Assembly: GCA_964036665.1 (NCBI GenBank)
Contig: OZ038531.1
Span: 16,430,168 to 16,494,167 of the forward strand
DNA from: Gordius sp. MW1
Taxonomy: Eukaryota > Nematomorpha > Gordioida > Gordea > Gordiidae
Direction of reading: 5' to 3'
Length of the DNA stretch: 64,000 nt
Each line of letters begins with the position of its first letter. Position 1 is the first letter of the stretch. The notes beneath the pieces are model-generated. The model made no database searches. It was given only the letters and a program-made list of their open reading frames with translations, and was not told the origin of the DNA. Both the position numbers and the translations under genes were made by a program. Positions 61,901 through 64,000 of this stretch are shown here, piece after piece.

Positions 61901-62959
61901 GTGAGGATTGAACATGTTAATGATGGGTGAGAATATTGTATTGTGTGGGATCTTACCATTGTAATAGGCTTTGACTCTGTATGGATTAGGAATTCCAGTA
62001 CCAAATACCTTAAAAAATAAAAATTTAAATTGTATGTTTGAGAATGTTTCAAATATTACTTGATATCTAAATTGGCCAAAAGATGTATGCACAATGAGAC
62101 TATTTTCCACGTTACCAATTTCTCTGGCCAAAAATGTGACTAGGAAACTTGTATTATAGCCAGGCTCTAGCGTCTGCAAAAAATTGTTTTGAATAAGTGT
62201 TTAGAATGATATATAAACTCTTTAAAATTTATATAAATTTAATCTAGAGTATTAGTATCTTTAATTTAAATCAAAATGCCACAACTCATCAGAATTTGAT
62301 TTTAAAATTAAAACCCAATACCTTTGAACATAATAAAATACCTTTCTTTATTGATTGTATATTTGATGCTTAATCTTATGATATAAATTACCTTTTCTTT
62401 AAAGAATGATGGATGAAAATGTATTGAATTCCCTGAAATTGCATTAAGATGCACAGCCTTGTTTGGACTTTCATTTTTAATAATTACTTCAGCTGTATGA
62501 GGAATACCCAGAGATCTAAAGCTAAAATAAAAAATCTTAATACTAAAATATTTGCCTCTCAAAAAACTCAAGCAGCATAGGTTCAAATCTAATAGGTAAA
62601 GCATAGGATTGTGAAGGGGTCACAGAATTATGAAATTCATCATATTCCCAAATTTCCCTAAAGAGCATTATTAACTTAGCTAAAAATATTACATTATGTC
62701 TGGCAATAGTTTTGGTATTCCCTCCTATTAAAATCATGTGCATATTAAGTATATAACAATAAGTTGAGGCAAATGCTAAAATAAAATACATACATTGAGA
62801 GGGGGTTCATGATTATTTGAATCAATAATCTTAATCTCATCTCCAGTTTGAACAAAAACTACAACTTTACGTAGAATAAAGTAATATCATACTTTCTTGG
62901 TTGCAAATACTATTACATATATATCCTATAATAACCACGAACTTAAAGATATAGTTCAT
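30105..62959 (-). CDS. TMEM131: TMEM131 orthologue, complete gene in 36 modelled exons (about 1902 residues)
   Basis: ER membrane protein; in animals its luminal PapD-like domain binds procollagen and its cytosolic tail engages TRAPP to help export secretory cargo. Exons 5'-3' (high to low): 62917-62959, 62794-62864, 62556-62674, 62392-62515, 62060-62173, 61886-62008, 57374-57454, 54580-54787, 53072-53190, 52246-52354, 50654-50759, 49824-49977, 49279-49476, 48125-48478, 47320-47589, 46598-46756, 45868-45952, 45073-45190, 44208-44346, 43644-43777, 42716-42791, 42206-42405, 41526-41671, 40317-40512, 39484-39658, 38604-38761, 37858-38000, 37087-37337, 36269-36371, 35508-35893, 34816-34997, 33960-34060, 32646-32868, 31807-32027, 31063-31203, 30105-30283. 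Phases agree at every junction, and the length is close to that of vertebrate TMEM131 (about 1880). Least certain: exons 1-3 borders and the exon 33 donor. Confidence 0.93.
31312..31365. repeat. MITE-like fragment in intron 34 (gcgtagccaggatttgaatt + G run)
   Basis: Same start as the verified MITE at 63304 (gcttagccagcatttgaatt) followed by a G run. The other end was not located. A related fragment lies at 33040-33125 in intron 32 (gggcgtaaccaggatttg). Confidence 0.55.
35344..35446 (-). other. Exon-like cassette in intron 30 (possible poison exon)
   Basis: Flanked by a good acceptor (attatgttttgcag) and donor (ccctg/gtaact) on the gene strand, 103 nt long. Joined after exon 30 (phase 0) it reads GCFGSIEITGL and then TAA. 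Its length is not a multiple of three, so inclusion would truncate the protein. It is therefore excluded from the main model. Confidence 0.35.
35508..36371 (-). CDS. TMEM131: TMEM131 exons 29-30: cytosolic tail, low complexity
   Basis: Exons 36269-36371 (KTPSGNKKFDGDGHNHKNSK, then KKWIEPEQYNKQSKKG) and 35508-35893 (386 nt, the largest exon) encode about residues 1392-1554. Exon 30 is rich in Ser, Thr, Lys, Asn and Ala (KANTSNTISPQTSAKAKET, NSPPTKSVTKSIEPTSTHK) and appears disordered. Strong donors: aaaag/gtgagc and gttgtg/gtaagt. Support comes from splice sites and phase rather than conserved sequence. Confidence 0.78.
37087..38761 (-). CDS. TMEM131: TMEM131 exons 26-28: transmembrane helix and start of the cytosolic tail
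   Basis: Exons 38604-38761, 37858-38000 and 37087-37337 encode about residues 1208-1391. Exon 26 opens LCSMAVLFVFVIFVSWIEAD, the only strongly hydrophobic span besides the signal peptide, followed by charged residues, so the protein is a type I membrane protein. Exons 27-28 are polar and low-complexity (SKKKEKRESSKEKNKKW, QSNKGGGGKKGAKARH), as is usual for the cytosolic part of TMEM131. Exon 28 runs through an internal gtaaga because only the donor at 37086 (atcgaa/gtaatt) keeps the phase. Confidence 0.88.
39484..42405 (-). CDS. TMEM131: TMEM131 exons 22-25: last luminal domains up to the membrane
   Basis: Exons 42206-42405, 41526-41671, 40317-40512 and 39484-39658 encode about residues 969-1207. 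Segments: VGYSESYGDYIGRDDI, ARFLVKFTPLDTTLRTTALV, RNNLTILESIKIRGKGANGR, LRKTFIVKNTGDLTLTIRAT, YGFRVADC, SPFSLEPNESRRMDLA, FTPDFSVSKITRHLSL and CASKVVRPDWEYVLYYST. The RNNLT, FSLEPN-x-x-x and FTPDF motifs are strongly conserved in TMEM131. Exon 22 ends ataag/gcaattt, a GC donor: the next base completes the expected arginine of VIRNNLT, so no GT site fits. The last residues begin the transmembrane segment. Confidence 0.92.
40102..40239. mobile_element. hAT-type MITE in TMEM131 intron 24, exact 8-bp duplication
   Basis: The ends tagtgttgtaagaacggc and gccgttcttacgacacta are inverted, and flanked on both sides by cttcctat (40094-40101 and 40240-40247). 138 bp, non-coding. It contains the family phrases tttggtcgacc and ttttagtcgac. 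Confidence 0.92.
41700..42010. repeat. Diverged tandem repeat in intron 22, unit about 120 bp
   Basis: The phrase tttgattt-g-agttaatatcggatt, then cacgtttag(t/c)tta, appears in related form near 41752, 41858 and 41978. The copies are old and diverged. A short (at)n tract precedes them at 41700-41720. Confidence 0.6.
42716..45952 (-). CDS. TMEM131: TMEM131 exons 17-21: luminal domains
   Basis: Exons 45868-45952, 45073-45190, 44208-44346, 43644-43777 and 42716-42791 encode about residues 785-968. Segments: IGQIHLDPLKACEIDDTFCY, FDSWCSLLPSPNDIADVDIP, LNSTFVIDTNEYTRTLSFMV, ELTFPLTKVGNFS, AVIILRNPSYLPLLLHIVPI and FLYENDSIAQAKSLTTLELA. VIDT, FPLT-x-VG and VILRNPS-x-x-P are family landmarks. For exon 20 the acceptor at 43778 (tttatag) keeps phase, whereas the nearby one ending ggcag does not. 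MITEs lie in introns 20 (43304-43503) and 24. Confidence 0.9.
43112..43235. repeat. Tandem triplicate of about 46-51 bp in intron 20
   Basis: Three units of tatcaaccttatgag(g) followed by ggctatattatgaccacata. The copies are nearly identical, so the array is young. Confidence 0.9.
43304..43503. mobile_element. hAT-type MITE in TMEM131 intron 20, exact 8-bp duplication
   Basis: The ends tagcgttgtaaaaacggc and gccgtttttgcaacacta are inverted, and flanked by atataacg on both sides (43296-43303 and 43504-43511). 200 bp. The overlapping plus-strand frame is not a gene. Confidence 0.95.
45297..45665. repeat. CGGGC-rich hAT-like repeat in intron 17/18 region (copy 1)
   Basis: Shares ordered blocks with 56900-57240: ccagtccca, gtgtattatttt, tttattaatcgtcgttctta (tttattaatcgtagttctta in the other copy) and a gcccgggcgg cluster at the right end. 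Non-coding; the two minus-strand frames here come from the repeat. Confidence 0.7.
46250..46445 (+). repeat. SINE-like dispersed repeat (copy 2 of 2) in intron 16
   Basis: Matches 28250-28480 block by block (tgggcttggcgaggtcgaaa, cccttataagtttccacagc, acaagttggacaggacag, ggcccatagatcgcat). No ORF. Confidence 0.75.
46598..48478 (-). CDS. TMEM131: TMEM131 exons 14-16: middle luminal domains
   Basis: Exons 48125-48478 (354 nt, among the largest), 47320-47589 and 46598-46756 encode about residues 524-784. Exon 14 starts VLTYSVESQRLDFGYVPCGN and contains LVFSLLNYNPYDVEVQSLRI, a PapD/ASH-like strand pattern. Exon 15 starts VGVGAFKVAHFVVRVLAP. Exon 16, after a pyrimidine-rich acceptor ending ccaactatcaag, starts GKVSKRNLMLYNRF and ends LLLPPGTYSY. 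All junctions are phase 0. An alternative upstream acceptor for exon 16 (46801) was rejected because it is out of phase. Confidence 0.88.
47865..48045. repeat. Decayed MITE of the tggtcgacc family in intron 14
   Basis: Contains gctgggtcttatttggtcga on the left and gtcaaccaaacaaaacccag on the right in inverted orientation. The outermost ends are eroded and no duplication is left. Confidence 0.75.
49279..52354 (-). CDS. TMEM131: TMEM131 exons 10-13: Ig-like luminal domains
   Basis: Exons 52246-52354, 50654-50759, 49824-49977 and 49279-49476 encode about residues 335-523. Segments: SPLNDAITIDFTPIKLP, SSKHWIGKIKVQTKSNAHRL, SIPYTANVLKG, ALLYDHNNTKIYVSGFE, PIKRHIPLQNTFDFSLAISH, NLFKISKHPKPLVIQAKGSY and KFKIPITIYYGGIH. 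The order and spacing match TMEM131. Note the G/A junction between exons 11 and 12 (phase 2 to a single C). A 51-nt exon-like sequence in intron 11 (about 50466-50526) is left out because it would break the frame. Confidence 0.92.
49583..49738. mobile_element. MITE of the same family in intron 12
   Basis: The ends tagtgttgtaaacacggc and gccgttattaaaacacta are inverted, with tggtcgaccaaac inside. The flanking 8-mers do not match, so the duplication is lost or one border is eroded. Confidence 0.82.
51402..51559. mobile_element. MITE with atgggcg ends in intron 10
   Basis: The ends atgggcgttgcc and ggctacgcccat are inverted. The inner phrases gcaataatgatttagggagg and gccataattttaataa match the element at 63304-63466. 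No clear target duplication. Confidence 0.75.
52080..52150 (-). repeat. Fragment of the BESS-type PIF element in intron 10
   Basis: gctcgtattaagacgcgc, catgttttaacatgcattcg and cttataaa match the terminal part of 20127-21486 and of 1-415. Confidence 0.7.
52773..52934. mobile_element. hAT-type MITE in intron 9, 8-bp duplication with one mismatch
   Basis: The ends cagtgttgcaaaaagggc and aaccttttaacaacacta are roughly inverted. The flanks are ctatcgcc (52765-52772) and caatcgcc (52935-52942). The interior has the tttggtcgac motif of the family. Confidence 0.85.
53072..57454 (-). CDS. TMEM131: TMEM131 exons 7-9: end of PapD-like region, start of Ig-like domains
   Basis: Exons 57374-57454, 54580-54787 and 53072-53190 encode about residues 199-334. 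Exon 7 gives VTEIFASSGDFHMELPYGFG. Exon 8 gives KIAPFETKPLVISNFLGRSL and VIPFEISVVS. Exon 9 gives PGLYSSVDTLDFGTLSTYDT and VIKLKIYNHGPDTVHIT. The SSGDFHMELP, PFETK-x-x-x-x-x-x-FLGR and PG-x-Y-x-x-x-x-x-LDFG runs are hallmark TMEM131 sequence. Donors are gtaatg, gtattt and gtaaaa, and phases are 0, 1, 0. The introns on either side are the largest of the gene (4.4 and 2.6 kb) and are filled with repeats. Confidence 0.92.
54828..55137. repeat. Longer, diverged MITE of the same family in intron 7
   Basis: Left tgttgtaaaaaggcctaag and right aggcttttttacaaaactta are inverted. Three internal stretches contain acagacca-a-atttggt. It may be two overlapping copies. Confidence 0.65.
55180..55330 (+). 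repeat. Purine-rich head repeat (copy 3 of 3) in intron 7
   Basis: actcgggccttcggccctcg, a GGGGAAGG purine tract, ctcatctgtacttcgtataa, ttgctatgcaatttatgggc. Same layout as 5324-5470 and 7515-7660. Confidence 0.82.
55279..56488. repeat. Composite repeat with inverted ends ttgctatgcaatttatggg in intron 7
   Basis: Left end ttgctatgcaatttatgggc (55279) and right end gcccataaattgcatagcaa (56468-56487) are exact inverted repeats of at least 20 bp. The interior holds the CCAAT-palindrome tandem array, a duplicated gagatagagatgaggggtgg block (56265-56375) and a ggacggacggacgg run. It is the counterpart of 7621-9276. Confidence 0.75.
55572..56135. repeat. Tandem array with ggccaatggtc palindromes, five units of about 100-130 bp
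   Basis: Units at about 55572, 55671, 55786, 55915 and 56042 each carry ggccaatggtcatttttt followed by ccattggtcag, an inverted pair that can fold as a short hairpin. Most then have cagccagcggacggcc and aaaaagtcataatagcaatg. The ORFs overlapping on both strands reflect the repeat, not genes. Related single units lie at 8560-8790 and 9045-9100. Confidence 0.88.
56900..57240. repeat. CGGGC-rich hAT-like repeat in intron 7 (copy 2)
   Basis: Same blocks as 45297-45665, with cgggcaattcgggcatag on the left and gggccgggttcgggcat on the right. A further CCCG-rich stretch lies at 56638-56735. Non-coding. Confidence 0.65.
57455..61885. other. TMEM131 intron 6 (4.4 kb), mostly unique AT-rich DNA
   Basis: The largest intron. 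It includes a diverged direct duplication (about 59040-59330 and 59390-59650: ttccatg, then tcacgatcgc, then catgtttc, then tattctcaaat), a plus-strand 110-codon frame at 59833-60165 with no recognised domain, and MITE-like G/C-run fragments at 58255-58310, 60815-60920 and 61140-61320. No other gene is supportable. Confidence 0.55.
61886..62674 (-). CDS. TMEM131: TMEM131 exons 3-6: PapD-like N-terminal domain
   Basis: Exons 62556-62674, 62392-62515, 62060-62173 and 61886-62008 encode about residues 39-198. Recognised segments: IRFEPMLLEFFERSLGIPHT, NAISGNSIHFHPSFFKEK, FLVTFLAREIGNVENSLIVH, VFGTGIPNPYRVKAYYNG and FSPIINMFNPHTRAIQ. These align closely with the PapD-L domain of vertebrate TMEM131, the part reported to bind procollagen. 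Introns are small (40, 218, 51 nt). Intron 3 appears to use a GC donor (gag-ag/gcaaat), and choosing the acceptor at 62516 keeps the alignment ungapped. The exon 2-3 junction (acceptor at 62675) is chosen for phase and is less sure. Confidence 0.85.
62794..62959 (-). CDS. TMEM131: TMEM131 exons 1-2: start codon and signal peptide
   Basis: The ATG at 62957-62959 opens MNYIFKFVVIIGYI, a short hydrophobic N-terminus. A 52-nt intron (62865-62916, gtaata...gtaaag) joins it in phase to VVFVQTGDEIKI (exon 2, 62794-62864, donor gtatgt). FVQT-x-x-E is the kind of mature N-terminus seen in this family, so the hydrophobic run is best read as a cleavable signal peptide targeting the ER. Another donor (gtattt, five bases further 3' in the exon 1 frame region) is possible, and would change one or two residues. 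Without the short intron the frame stops after about 30 codons. Confidence 0.6.
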
Positions 62960-63303
62960 GGTTTAACGAATGGATAGATGAAAAAATTAACTTTATCATA
63001 TGTTTAATTAATAAATGCAATTTAACGGTTTATAGCCTAATATTAACTTTAAATGATATTAAAAATGAGGATCACTATCAAAATCTTTATTAAGGCGAAA
63101 GATTTAGCTTCAATTTTTGATTTAGTACCTTCTAAACGTATTAAAAAATCTAAAAAGTATGACACTTTTTACTCTTTTGAATCGACCAATTTATTAATTG
63201 ATTTCAAGTTTGATTTATATTATCCTATTATCGATAGAATATTAGCAGAATTAAACTAAGATTTTCTAAAATTAATTGGAATTTATAGGTCCTTAGAAGG
63301 TTT
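62960..63303. promoter_or_regulatory. Upstream region of TMEM131
   Basis: Sequence 5' of the modelled start codon. No clear TATA or initiator could be assigned. A short plus-strand frame starts only about 95 bases away, so if it is real the two would share a compact divergent promoter. This is inference from position only. Confidence 0.3.
63053..63259 (+). CDS. Short divergent ORF of unknown function
   Basis: 68-codon frame, MILKMRITIKIFIKAKDLAS through YPIIDRILAELN. Coding-like reading resumes beyond its stop: IGIYRSLEG just before the MITE at 63304, and after it LNPLSPYL, then in another frame DKSLLSEVINHYELKLPD to a stop near 63588. Together this looks like a decayed or spliced gene split by the MITE. 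No family recognised; I cannot assign a function, and chance is not excluded. Confidence 0.3.
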   Translation: MILKMRITIKIFIKAKDLASIFDLVPSKRIKKSKKYDTFYSFESTNLLIDFKFDLYYPIIDRILAELN

Positions 63304-63466
63304 CATGGGCTTAGCCAGCATTTGAATTAAAGGGTGGCAATAATGATTTAGGGAGGGGCAAAATGATTATTTTTTCAAATTTTAGCCATAATTTTCATAA
63401 ATTTCAACAAATTTTTGGATTTAAAGGGAGCGGCCCCCCCTGCCCCCCCCCCCGGATACGCCCATG
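63304..63466. mobile_element. MITE with exact 8-bp duplication upstream of TMEM131
   Basis: The ends catgggcttagcc and ggatacgcccatg are inverted, and flanked on both sides by gaaggttt (63296-63303 and 63467-63474). 163 bp, with a C run before the right end and gcaataatgatttagggagg inside. The 8-bp duplication points to hAT. Related pieces: 8066, 31312, 33040, 51402. Confidence 0.95.
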
Positions 63467-63474
63467 GAAGGTTT

Positions 63475-64000
63475 AAACCCTTTATCCCCTTATTTGCGAT
63501 AAATCTCTTTTGTCAGAAGTAATTAACCATTATGAATTAAAACTGCCAGATGCCAAAATGATAATGGCAAAAAATTATGTAATATATTAAATACTTTACT
63601 TTGAATAAAATAGAATGCAATGATTTTTTTCACTTATTAAAATTTTGCCCTCAATCGTGTTTTTAAATTTTATTATTTTGATTAAAATAATTTTAAATAT
63701 CCCAATAACTTCATGTTCATGCGAAGGATCGTTCTCATTGCTAAAATGGATTAAAACTATCTTCCATCCATAATTGGACAAGATTATCTTCCTTAGCTTT
63801 ATTGAGCTTAGAACTGACTTTAAAAATGTTATTCCCCCGGGTGATATTATAAATTCGTTTGCAACATCGAGTAAAAGGCTTAGTGAACTACTCTTAAAAG
63901 ACTAATTTTAATATCAAATGAAATAATTATCTGGGCTTTTAAACTTGTTTTAAACTTTTTAACACTTTTAAAATATATTAAAATATTATTAATTTATGAA
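63475..64000. other. Window end, nothing firmly recognised
   Basis: Apart from the coding-like tail at about 63495-63588 described with the divergent ORF, this is AT-rich DNA without a supportable feature. The minus-strand frame at 63596-63781 has no domain. Confidence 0.35.

Overview
The window is a piece of an AT-rich, transposon-loaded invertebrate animal genome. The basis is one large gene with many spliced exons whose product is a metazoan TMEM131 protein, and animal-type mobile elements (Helitron, hAT, PIF/Harbinger with MADF/BESS proteins, RTE, LTR elements). I see no prokaryotic or organellar features. The taxon is not resolved; the MADF/BESS proteins would suit an arthropod but do not prove it.

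Layout. 1-13.9 kb is intergenic: AT-rich DNA, minisatellites, a broken Mutator-type transposase (2.2-3.1 kb), two hAT elements bounded by near-identical 8-bp duplications (6328-7333 and 12685-13736), repeats with purine-rich heads and inverted ends, and Ty3/gypsy debris. 13.9-27.4 kb is a nest of insertions: an old autonomous-type Helitron is split by an LTR retrotransposon on the minus strand (15192-25361, 5-bp duplication). That element holds an RTE retrotransposon fragment and a second Helitron (17647-21771). The second Helitron is in turn interrupted by two PIF/Harbinger elements with TAA duplications, one carrying an intact MADF-domain ORF and the other a BESS-domain exon. A candidate hammerhead ribozyme lies at 22.35 kb.

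30.1-62.96 kb is a complete minus-strand TMEM131 gene. I model 36 exons whose phases all agree and which encode about 1902 residues: signal peptide, PapD-like and Ig-like luminal domains, one transmembrane segment near residue 1205, and a long polar cytosolic tail ending at a stop at 30105-30107. Two introns appear to use GC donors. The introns carry hAT-type MITEs with exact 8-bp duplications and dispersed repeats; one exon-like cassette with good splice sites would introduce a stop. Upstream of the gene (63-64 kb) there is a short divergent ORF of unknown nature and another MITE with an exact 8-bp duplication.

The only cellular gene I can support is TMEM131, which in animals acts in the ER in procollagen assembly and secretory cargo export. 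Everything else recognisable is mobile or repetitive DNA.
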